A stretch of DNA of 24,391 nt from assembly GCA_003339415.1 (NCBI GenBank), contig PDHQ01000022.1:277694-302084 (forward strand). The letters run 5' to 3'. Shown piece after piece: positions 1-9,599 of this stretch. Below the pieces are notes generated by a model that had not been told where the DNA came from, did not search any database, and saw only the letters and a program-made list of their open reading frames with translations. Made by a program: the position numbers and the translations under genes. Each line of letters starts with the position of its first letter. Position 1 is the first letter of the stretch. Source of the stretch: Ophiocordyceps camponoti-saundersi (nom. inval.) (Eukaryota; Ascomycota; Sordariomycetes; Hypocreales; Ophiocordycipitaceae).

Positions 1-88
<88 letters not shown>
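1..88. other. Homopolymer run of 88 G at the window edge
   Basis: The first 88 bases are G without interruption, followed directly by ordinary mixed sequence. No telomere-like unit is present. A pure G run of this length at a sequence end is most simply a read or assembly artefact (for example a no-signal G tail from two-colour chemistry). A real G/C homopolymer cannot be excluded from sequence alone. Confidence 0.95.
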
Positions 89-89
<1 letters not shown>

Positions 90-726
90 CAAGGATCTAT
101 TTTTTTTCGTTCTTGCTCTTGAGAACCGTAATCCGCAGATCCAGGTTTGTGTCCGTATTTGTTTGAACTTGTTTTGTTTGTTTCGTTTCCTTGTGTGAGG
201 AAGAGAGGAGTGCATATGTATGTATGCAAGATACGGCTGGGATTGCCGATATCCCAAGTAAAAAAGCAAGGAAATCCCTTTCTTTCTTACCCTAATGCAA
301 GAGGAGATACGTAAAGAGACAGTACATATATAGAAGAAACGGAGAGGGAGAAATATAAAGAAAAGGCCGTTAAATTTACGAGTACGGATTATTTCAGGCC
401 GTGTCGTCGACGAGGCACGGATAAATACATACATAGATGGAAATAGAAACCCTTGTTCTTTCGACCGTTTCGCGACGCGCCGTTGAGAATTTACCGATTA
501 GCCTCGGGCAGCAGCAGCAGCCTTGTTAGGCATTTCTCGGAAGCTTTCTTTGCTTCTGTACCTAGCTAGGTATTAAGCACGGAGCAGTAGTGAAGAGGAG
601 AGGGCGGGGTTTTTTCCGTCGTTGTATGTATGTATATATGTCTGTACGGACACCGCTCAGCAAAGAATCCGCGCCGCTAAATAAAGACCCCTATAGAAAA
701 AAAGGAAAACTGCATATAAATTAGCA
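89..726. other. Unmutated flank, no gene recognised
   Basis: CpA and TpG occur here at normal frequency, unlike everything to the right, so this stretch was not a target of RIP and is probably unique DNA. I found no open frame longer than a few dozen codons, no tRNA and no known domain. Visible details are a near-palindrome at 211-228 (TGCATA arms), three TGTA units at 623-634, a matching ACATACAT stretch near 427-435, four CAG units at 509-520, and a GTCGAC-centred palindrome near 402-420. It could be intergenic or untranslated sequence of a neighbouring gene outside the window. Confidence 0.7.
509..520 (+). repeat. (CAG)4 microsatellite
   Basis: Four CAG units in the unmutated flank. Intact CAG triplets here contrast with the RIP-mutated part, where CAG has become TAG almost everywhere. 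It is a useful marker that the flank escaped RIP. Confidence 0.9.
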
Positions 727-3150
727 GGGGGGGTACTTTTCTAATACCCCCCTTATTCCTCCCTAGGGTCCCTAATTAATCCGATATATTACCTCCCTTT
801 ACGATAGTTATTCCCTCCCTATAGCTTAATTATCTATTATATATAATAAGGGATCTATTTAATCTAAGCCCTTATCTAATCTTATAGTAGGTTAGCCTAA
901 GTATCGTTCTAAACCGTAATAGCTTTAGCCTAGCTTTTCGGGGCCCCTTTTTTTATCGTTTTCTTTTTTATCTATACTTAGGTAAGCTTAATAGCGTTAA
1001 GGTTAAGGGAATTAGTATACTAAAAAAGCCGCTAAATATTATAAAATTAGAATAATTAATATTAGAAATAATAATTATATATTAGGGCCTTATCTTCCTA
1101 AATAAAGACCCCCCTAGGTATAATAACTTTAAGCCTCTTCGTAAAGGGAAAAAGCTTAAGTATAAGAATTATTTTTTAATATCGGTATTAGTTAATACCT
1201 CCCTTATTTACTATTCGTAATAGCTTCCCGTTCTTTTAAGTAAATCTTTATTAAGGTTATTTACCGGGGTATTATCGAAGATTAAGCTTATATATTCTAT
1301 TATTTAATTCCTACTTTTTATTACGCGCTAATAATAATAATAATATTTATACGCTAGTATGCCTAATATAGCCTAAAACTATCCTATATATATTCTAGGA
1401 GTAGGAAAAACCGGAGAACTCGGAGTAAAACCTTCCTCTTAAGCGTTACCTCGGTTTAGAGCCGGACTAGGTCCGTACCCGGTATTTTATACCTTAGATA
1501 GGTCTAGTAATAATAAATAATTAGGAAGCCGATATATCCTCCGAAGCGGAGTTCGCGGTAGTAAAAGTACGCGTAATTTAAGTCTAGTATAAAGTTTATA
1601 TAGCTACTTATTTTCCTAGGTATTATCGTCGCTATAAACTAAATCCCCGCGCTTAATTATAATATTCTAAATAATCCGTTTAATCGAGGTTTTATTAATA
1701 TAATTAAGGAATATATAAAAGTTTTACTAGCTTATAATAAACCCCGTAATAGCTAATCCCGAAAAGCGGCCTAATTATTATAGCAAAGCTATAAATAAAT
1801 TCGGAGAGGGAGTTAAAGGTAAAGCTATTATATTCGCTTTTTAGCGTTTCCGCCTTAGCTATTACTAAACTCCGGTTAGCGCTAAGGGGGGAGGAGGGGC
1901 GATATATATAAAATTCTAAACTATAAATCTTTAAGGTTAGGAAATATAAATATCTTTCGCTTAGTCCTACGCCGCTCTTATCTTAAAGTAAAGTTAACTT
2001 TACCTAGGGTAAATCCCCCGATAAAGAGGGTAATAATATAGTTTTTTTCTATAAGCTATAAAGTAAGCTAACTCGCCCTTTATATATAAAAAGGCGGAGT
2101 ACTAGCTATATTATAACTTCGCTATATAATATTTAATAATATATCTAAGCTAGTAATACTTAAAATATTACCGGGGTCGGACTTTTAGCTTATAAGGTTT
2201 TACGTTAAAAATCTCCGCTTATATTACTATACCTTTATTATAAATCCAGTTTATATTCGTTACGCTATTAATAGTAACTATAAAGGAACTCCGCTAAATT
2301 CCTAAATAGTATTTTTTCGTATATAGTTATATTATTAAAACCTTATTTAATAACTTAATCTTTTTTTAAAAAGTTTCTTTATTACCTTACTATAAGGCTT
2401 ACGCTAATACTTTTTTTATAATAAAAGTATAATTTCTACTAATTAAGCGTGCCTTTTCTTTAAAAGCGGTATAAAGCTATTTTAGATTAGACCGGAGCTT
2501 ATAAATAATATCTTAGAATATTATTATAATATTACCGCTAAGTAGTTTCCTTATTATAAAAGCTTAGCTTTACTTATAAAATCTATAGTTAATATTTATT
2601 ATAGTTACCTTAAGGCTTTAGACTTAGAGTAAAATAGCGATAAAGTTAAAGCGAATTATAAGCTAATATTTATATTACTTAAGAACTTATTTTTTAATAA
2701 TCTTCTTTAGCGCTTTAGCTATAACTATAGCTTATATCGGAGAAATTCCGCTCTCCCTAAAATTATAGAAAAGAGAGGAAATTATAGCCGTAATAGCCGA
2801 GGAAATATTATTAATTAATAGAATCGGAGTAAGGGGGGCGCCTCCCTAGACCCTCTTAGACTCCGCTACTTATTTAATAATTACCTATATAAAGACTAAA
2901 GCGTCCCTTAAAATAATCTTACTAATACTCGCCTTAGCTTTTAATAAGGTAAAAGGTATAGTAAACTTTTAGGTCTAAGTTTACTATAATTTAAAGTAAA
3001 GCTATATTTTAAGTAAAAAATTTTCGCGGTTATAATTAACTTATATAGCGTTACTCTCCCCCTTAAAGCTATTTTAGGCGCGGCTTAAGGCTATCGCTAT
3101 AAGGTAACGGAAAGAGCGGAGTCCGCTTATAATATAAAAATAAGAGGTTT
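727..3150. repeat. RIP-degraded repeat of unidentified family
   Basis: About 2.4 kb with virtually no CpA or TpG and much TpA, so it must once have been a multicopy sequence. It is somewhat richer in G+C than the neighbouring Element A. I tried reading it on both strands. One plus-strand frame from about 1,909 to 2,900 and a minus-strand frame near 2,100-1,900 look partly protein-like. However, the density of TAA/TAG is close to that expected by chance in this composition, and no reverse transcriptase, integrase or transposase motif could be anchored. Repeat status is well supported; family and strand are not. It may be a separate transposon or the upstream part of a larger nest. Confidence 0.6.
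728..752. repeat. G6TA/TAC6 inverted repeat at the RIP boundary
   Basis: GGGGGGTA at 728-735 is the exact inverse of TACCCCCC at 745-752, leaving a 9-nt loop. It sits where CpA/TpG-bearing DNA ends (last intact sites near 709-712 and 725-726) and saturated RIP begins. A G-rich tract followed by TAC also resembles the polypurine tract/LTR junction of fungal Gypsy elements, but I see no matching LTR, so the role is unknown. Confidence 0.55.
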
Positions 3151-3185
3151 ATATCCGCGTTACTATAAGCGCGGGATCCGTAGAA

Positions 3186-3470
3186 TATATAAAAGTTTAT
3201 CTTTTTACTAATTATATATTAAGTATTTATAAGGATTTCCTTTAAAGATTTTACGGTAATTTCCGAGGATTTTTAGCTATAATTATATAATTTTAGAAAC
3301 CTTATTATAAAATCTTTAAGAAAACCTTAATAAGAAATTACTTAGAAATAAAGTTAACTTTTTACTAGGATTTCCTTATACCCTCTCCTATTTCTATTAG
3401 TATATACTTTTATATATTTTACTAAGATCTCGCTTATAAGAGTTTTTCCTCTTTTTTTTCCTTTCTCTTT
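3186..3470 (+). promoter_or_regulatory. Probable LTR/promoter and leader of Element A
   Basis: TATATAAAAG at 3,186-3,195 and a second TATA-like CTTATAAG at 3,433-3,440 are followed by a pyrimidine tract at 3,443-3,470. This TATA plus CT-tract arrangement is usual at fungal transcription starts and lies about 350 bases before the likely gag start of Element A. I infer that this is part of the 5' LTR or leader. No second LTR copy was found, so its borders are undefined. Confidence 0.4.
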
Positions 3471-3819
3471 AGCTTAAAATCTTTATTTATAATACTAATA
3501 TTATTATTTAGTTAATATATTTTATAGCTATAATATTATTTTAAGCTTAACTTTACTAATAAATAATTAAGAAACTTATACTTTATTTTTATATCCCTAT
3601 ATAAGATAGAAAAAAACTTATTTATAATTAAAACTTAAATTATAACTAATTTTAAGATATATATCTAAAGCCCTTAACTAAACTTTTAGGCGATTAAGGA
3701 AACTCGCTTTAAAGACGCCTAACCTTATAATAAAATAAGATATTAGCGAAAATTAAACTATAATAATAGCTACCTTTTCCTAGAATATTATTAATATAAT
3801 TATACTATAAAAATAGCGT

Positions 3820-4860
3820 ATAGAGATAGCGTAATTATAAGCGTAAATTATAAAACTCTAAGGTTAGTTAACTTAGAAAAACTAAAACTTAAATATAAAA
3901 AAAACTTATTAAGAAATATTAATTATATTTAATATAAGTAAAAAAATATTTATTTTAATTAGAAAAGCTACTTAAGATATTTTTATATTAGTAGCCTTAG
4001 TAAAATAGCTAAATCTCTCTTATTTTAATTTTATAAAAATTCGCTATAAGAAAGTAAGTAAGTTTTTAAGTAAGAAGGAGGATTTTAATACTTTCCTTAT
4101 AAACTTAAAAAATAAAATAAGGTCCGATAAGATAACTTTTCGAGATAAGTAAGACTAGATAAGTATATTATTTCGCATATTAAAAAGGAAAGCTTATAAA
4201 CTTTTAGAAACTTAATATAACTTAAAAGAACGCCCCTTTTCTAAACTAGCTAAGATAATCTAGTACTTAGAATTTACTTATAAAAATCTTAATAAATTTA
4301 CTAAAGCTATAAACTAATTTTATAAACTAAACTTTTTATTAATAAGTAAGTAGAAAATTTAAGAGTTCCTTATAAAGTTCGATTACTTTATAGCTAAAAC
4401 TTAAGTTCCCCTAGCTTAGATTAAGTATACGCTTTAAGATTATTTACTTACTAATCTTAACTTAAGCTTTCTTATAAAAGCTAAAGATTTATATATAATA
4501 TATAAGGAATTTTATAAATATATAAAAAACGCTATATTTTACTAAAAAAAAAAGTTAACCTATTAGGAGTTTTCTTATAAAAGCTAAGTAAATAAAAAAG
4601 TTACTTTAGAAATATAGAAAAAGATTATAATTATAATTATAACCTCTTATTAGAAAAGCTAGGCTTTTAGTAAAAGTAAGAAGAAAGTTTATTAGGAAAA
4701 TAATACCTATTTTATTTATAGAAAAAAAAGCTATATAGTTAAGAACTACCTTAACTAATAGAAAATAGGGAGAGTTTATAAAGTTTAAACGCCTTTACCT
4801 AATTTTATTTAATTAGATAACTCTAATTTAGGAAAAAAGTAAGATTATTATAAAGCTTCT
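3820..4860 (+). pseudogene. gag: Element A gag (capsid-nucleocapsid) relic
   Basis: In codon phase with 3,820 the sequence reads as a Gypsy gag with RIP stops: a Gln/Met-rich start at 3,820-3,826 (ATG now ATA), a capsid-like central part around 4,080-4,520, and a CCHC zinc knuckle at 4,708-4,749. In the knuckle, Cys codons have become TAT/TAC and His has become TAT. The spacing C-X2-C-X4-H-X4-C is exact (4,708; 4,717; 4,732; 4,747). Gag coats and packages the element RNA. All premature stops are TAA or TAG, as RIP predicts. The start codon is inferred, and the end runs into the protease in the same phase. Confidence 0.75.
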
Positions 4861-5099
4861 TAATAATTTTAAAAATATCGCATATAAGATAGAAAGTAAA
4901 AAAGTTATTTATTATTAATAGTTAAGTTTAAATTAATAATATAACTTTTTATACTTTTACCTTATATAATATTAAAGTAAATACCTATCTCTTAGTTAGT
5001 TATTATTTCGCGAAATAAGTAATAAAGCGCTTAAGCGCTAAGCTTATCCTTATTTATCCTATTCCCTTTATTAATTTCTAAAGCTATTAAGCTAGCTTA

Positions 5100-7150
5100 G
5101 TTTATAAATACTTAATTATTATTTTAGTAATTAATAGATAGTATTTTCTATAAGAAATTTACTAAGTAATTAACTATACTTAAGATCTCTTTATTAGCTT
5201 ATTTTAGATAGCTAAGAAAAGGTTATTATTTAATTACGCGGCTTAAAAACTAGTTTAGCTAAATAACTTACCCGCCCTCGCTAAATACTTACTTTTAATT
5301 TTATTACCTAAAAAGCCCTTTTTTAACGGAAATTTAAACTTAGCTATCTAAGCGGATACTAAGCGCTAAAACCGCTTTCTTTATTAAGATAAATATAAAT
5401 ATTAGATCCTCTAACGCTTATAAAAAAAGAAAGATTTCGTATAGCTTATAAAAAAAAAAAGCTAGCTTAAATTTTTACTAAAAATAACTAAAATACTAAC
5501 AATATAGAAAAAGATATTTTAAAAAAGTAACTTATCCGCTAAGTTTAGTAAAACTTTTACTATTTATAATAAGAAAAGATAACCTTATTAATATTTATAA
5601 TATTTATAAAATTAAAAGATAATAATAATAACTTAATTATAATTATAAAGCTAAGCTTAGCTAGCTATATATATATAAGATAGGAAATCTTATTTTTTTA
5701 AAATAAAAAACTTAAGTATATTATTTATATATATAATATAATCCCTCTAGCTTTTATATACCTTAAAAGATTTTTTAGTAAAAAGGAAGCTTATATTTTA
5801 GCTCGCTTTTAGCTTAGCTATAATATAATTTTAAAATTTAAGAAGCCCTTAAACTTAGTAAAACCTCCTTTTTATAAAACGCTAATAAAATACCTATTTT
5901 TAGAAAAGGAGACTATTAACTACTTACTTAAAATTAATTTTATTAAAGTAGATATTAGCCTTTACGCTACCTTTATTCTTTTCGCCCTAAAACTATACTT
6001 AATAGCTTAACGCTTTTATATTAATTATTAATAAATAAATAATTACTTAAAAAATTAAATCTTACTAGCTCCTTTCCTAAAAGGTATAGCGTTTAGCTAC
6101 TAGGAGGCGTAATAGTTCTTAAAAATTAATATTATTTAAGCGTTTTATTATTTTTATCTTAACTTTAATTTTAAATACTTTATAGCTTTCCGTATAAAGT
6201 TTAGTATATTTTATTAGCTTATTTTTCTATTTAGCCTTAAAGTAAAACTTACTTAATTTTAAAACTTTATTAACGCTTAACTTTACGATTTTCTTAACCG
6301 CTATATAAGTATATATATTAATAATATATTAATTTACTTAAATAGCGAAAAAAAAAATATTAGGAGAAATACTAAGAAATAATTTAGCGCCTATATTAAG
6401 CGAACTTATAAGGAAATATCTAAAAATTAAAATTTAATATTATTAAAGTTAATTACCTTAATATAATATTATATATAAGCTAAAGAATAAGCGTAAACTT
6501 TTATAAAATATAAATAATCTAAGATTAAAAATTTAAAGATTTCCGGGATTATAAAGTTATTTATTTATTCGTAAGATTATATAACTTTATTTAAATTTTC
6601 TACTATTATACTAATATTACCGCGGAACCCTTAAATTATTTTTTAAAAAAGAATATTATTTTTAAGCTTAGACCGGAATAGAAGGAGGCTTTTAATAAGA
6701 TAAAGGAATTAGCTATATAAGCTCCGGTACTTATTTTCTTCTATCTTAAACTCCTAACTTAGCTTAAAATTAATACTTCTTAGAACGCTACCGTTAATAT
6801 ATTTTAATAATAATAAGATAACTAAATATAAAAGCTAATAGGCTTTTTTTTAAAAATAATAAATTTAGCTAAATATATATACTTAATTTAAAACTATAAA
6901 CTTCTCGCTATTATATAAAGCTTTAAGTATTTTTACTTAAAATTACTTAGTTAAAAATTCGATATAATTATAAATTATAAAGCCTTAATTTACTTTATAA
7001 TAAAAAAATTACTTTCTATTTACTAAATTTAATAGTCCGATTTTCTTACCTAATTTAATATTTATTTCTTATATTAACTTAGCTAGTTAAATATAGCTAC
7101 CGATACCTTTTTACGTAAAATAGCTAAGCTTCTAACTATAAAAGCTTATA
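5100..7150 (+). pseudogene. pol: Element A protease, reverse transcriptase and RNase H relic
   Basis: An aspartic protease motif Leu-Ile-Asp-Ser is at 5,131-5,142, in the gag codon phase. The reverse transcriptase follows in a different phase: the first catalytic Asp (Lys-Val-Asp-Ile) is at 5,951-5,953 and the YVDD box at 6,314-6,325, now reading Tyr-Ile-Asn-Asn because each TpG became TpA. RNase H resumes the gag phase, with a Thr-Asp-Tyr-Lys-Ala-Leu-type segment near 6,970-6,984 and a run matching the usual end of RNase H to about 7,140. Together these enzymes would copy element RNA into DNA. The two phase changes imply indels between 5,142 and 5,936 and between 6,325 and 6,769. Confidence 0.8.
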
Positions 7151-7379
7151 AGAAAAAGGAAAAAACGCTTATAATAATTCCCCTAGAAAGCTTTAGATTC
7201 GAAATCCTAACCCTAACCTTTATAATTACCTTAGTCCGCCTCGGAGAAAACTCTACTTTATTAGGAGCGGAGTTAGTATAATTAATCTAAAAGGAGAACG
7301 TAAGCTAGGATCTTAGATTCTACGGTAACCTCCTAGTTATTCCTAAATAAGATAATTAAAAAAAGCTTTTCCTTTATAT

Positions 7380-7840
7380 TATTTTAATTTAGAATATATA
7401 TAAGCTAGCTATTTTCGCTTATAATAGCTAAAATAAAATTATTTAAATATTTTAATAAAATTATTATTAGCTTAGAATAAAGTAAGATATTTATTAATAT
7501 ATTCGTAATTATTATAAATATTAGAGGAATAAAATTTTACGGGATAAAACCTTAAGCTTATTATACTTTTTACTTATTTTAATTTCTATATAGGAGTATA
7601 TAGCTTATAATAAGAAAGCTATATTAAAAAACCGCTTTAAGTATAACTATATTTAAACTTTTATTTATAAGCTAAGCTAAATTATCGCTATATTACTATA
7701 TAAGAAGAATAATATAATAAAAGTACTTACCGGACGCTATTTTTAATACCTTTATTATCTTTTTAATATATTAAATATATAAATTACTATTAAGGTTTAG
7801 CCTTTATATTATATTCGGGTTATAAACCTAAATATTAAAC
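7380..7840 (+). pseudogene. Element A integrase relic, cut short
   Basis: The integrase zinc-binding region is followed by the two Cys codons (TAT at 7,510 and 7,519) and an Arg-Asp-Lys-Thr segment at 7,540-7,551, typical of Gypsy integrases. The first catalytic Asp is probably the AAT at 7,609-7,611. The expected second Asp (near 7,790) is not clearly readable, and the Glu 35 residues later is absent or unrecognisable. The catalytic core is therefore broken off near 7,800-7,840. It shares the codon phase of the gag and RNase H of the same element. Confidence 0.65.
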
Positions 7841-8166
7841 TTATAAATTAGCCTTACGATTAAATAATAAAGCTACCGCTATCCGGCTTAGAAGCTTATA
7901 GCGGAAGGATTAAATAGAACGGAATAAGAAGGATAGTTAAACGGGAAGGTAAATAGGCTCTAAAGGAAAGAGCGGTATATATAGCTATTTAGCACGCTAA
8001 AATATAGCTTTCTTAAAAGCTTTCTATATATAATTATTATTATATATAGCTTAGTAAATAAGTATCCCTTTAACTAATCCCTTAATAGAATTATATATTT
8101 ATTTTCTTATAAACTTTTACCTTTATTTTTAATATTAATAAATTAATTAGATTAGATTAAATTAGA
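7841..8166 (+). other. Junction between Elements A and B, possible B leader or LTR remnant
   Basis: This 326-base stretch starts with a G+C-richer patch (about 7,860-7,980) containing an inverted CCGCTAT/ATAGCGG pair, then becomes very AT-rich up to the gag of Element B. By position it should hold the 5' LTR and primer-binding site of B. I found no matching copy downstream of the B chromodomain, so neither an LTR nor a target duplication can be claimed. No gene is visible in it. Confidence 0.4.
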
Positions 8167-9560
8167 ATAGCTAACTTATAGGACTAGATAGAAAAGCTTT
8201 AATAATCTTAGGCTAGCCTTAGCGGATATTAATAACCCTCGTAGCGAGAGCTATAAGTTTAGTAGTTAGAATAATAAATATAAGTAATATAATATATAAT
8301 AAAAGATAGGGAGGAATATTATTAGTAGATATTAAAGTACGTAGAATAGCACTTTAAAAAATAAGCTAACGCCTTTTTTATAAATAAGGAAGCGGAGTAA
8401 AAAGCTATATTATAAGAAGCGTAGTTTACTATCTAATAATAAGCCGTAACCTTCCTCGTAATAAAGAAAGCGGAATACGCTTAGTAACTTATAGCTATAT
8501 ATATAAACGCTTTTAAGGAAATACTATAAACGAACTTAGTTAAACTAACTTTCGCTAAAGTTACGCTTAACTAAGCTTAGATTAACGTAGCCCTTATAAG
8601 GTAAAAAGAACCTTAGCTTAAGTAAGATAGATTATTAAATTCCTTCTATTTTTTTATAAGTTAACTAATTTACTAATATAATATTAATAAACCTTAAAGT
8701 AAAGCTAGAAATATAAATTATATTTAAGTATAAATTCTAAACTATTTTCCTAAGAATAAAATACGGAAAATATTAGCTTTTTAATAGTTTAGTAGCCTTA
8801 GTAAGAAAAGGCGCTCGAAAAACTTCTTCGATTACTTTTATCGAACTTTTAGCAATATTTAGAAACGAAAAAGGGCTTAAGATAGGCTCCGAACCTTAGT
8901 TTACCGTAATAAGTAAATATTTAGTAACTTTATCCCTAAATTCGAGGAGGTCTTAGTAACCGCTACTAAATCTATAAATTAGGATAATTCCGTAAAACTA
9001 ACTTAGCTACGCGGAGCTCTCTCCCCGATATTTCGAAACCTTTTAATTATTATTAATATACTTTATAAGTACTCCCTATTTATTAATCGCTTATAAGGTT
9101 TTACTTAGTTTTTTAAATAAACCTTACGCTTTCTTAAGGTAGCTAAGAAATACTAACCTAACTCGAATAAATATATAGGAGGCGCTAAGAGTATTCCTAT
9201 AAACTTAAGTATAGGAAAAAACGTAGATAAAGATATCTTAATAAATATAATAAGAGATAAAAAGAAGAAAAAACTAAAAGGGAAAGATAGCGGCTATAAT
9301 AAAACTCCTACCTAAATATTATAAATTACCCCTTAAGCTAAGTAAGTAGAAAAATTAGTATTAGAATAATATAAAATATTAAATTTTTATATTAAGTACG
9401 GAATAAATATATATTTTATATATAATTATAATTTCTAACTTTTATAAAAGCTATAATAGAAAGCTTTAAGAGAAACCTATATTAATTATATAGAAATCTT
9501 ACCTTAAGTTAAGAAATACGACTTCGATAATAACTAGGGAAAAAAATAGCTCCGAGATAT
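8167..9560 (+). pseudogene. gag: Element B gag relic
   Basis: The frame opens at an ATA (former ATG) at 8,167 and reads Met-Ala-Asn-Leu-Gln-like sequence. The first 100 codons or so are rich in Gln (now TAA/TAG), Glu and Lys, suggesting a coiled coil. A capsid region follows near 8,800-9,200, with a well preserved Phe-Asp-Tyr-Phe stretch. A CCHC zinc knuckle lies at 9,388-9,429 with exact C-X2-C-X4-H-X4-C spacing, Cys now TAT or TAC and His now TAT. The zinc knuckle is in a different codon phase from the protease and pol downstream, pol being in the -1 frame relative to gag. Confidence 0.8.
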
Positions 9561-9599
9561 TATAGTATTCTAGAGGATAAGGTAATATAGATAAAGAAA

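Larger units (their letters stand above)
3180..7840 (+). mobile_element. Element A: 3'-truncated Ty3/Gypsy retrotransposon relic
   Basis: Plus-strand gag, protease, reverse transcriptase, RNase H and integrase follow one another in Ty3/Gypsy order (integrase last), all mutated by RIP. The gag, protease, RNase H and integrase motifs lie in one codon phase, while the reverse transcriptase lies in another, so at least two indels flank it. The integrase is recognisable up to about 7,800 and then merges into sequence that precedes the gag of Element B. No LTR pair was identified. Element A therefore looks truncated at its 3' end, either by deletion or by the arrival of Element B. Confidence 0.75.

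Noticed and set aside
1..88. Telomere
   Set aside because: No TTAGGG or CCCTAA units; a pure G run is not a fungal telomere.
300..340. Short ORF in the unmutated flank starting at an ATG near 296
   Set aside because: It ends after about a dozen codons and shows no other coding sign.
1909..2960. Plus-strand protein-coding frame in the left repeat
   Set aside because: TAA/TAG occurs at about 8 percent of codons, close to chance in this composition, and no conserved motif anchors it.
7841..8166. 5' LTR of Element B matching 19,860-20,960
   Set aside because: Direct comparison by eye found no shared stretch beyond short AT-rich words.
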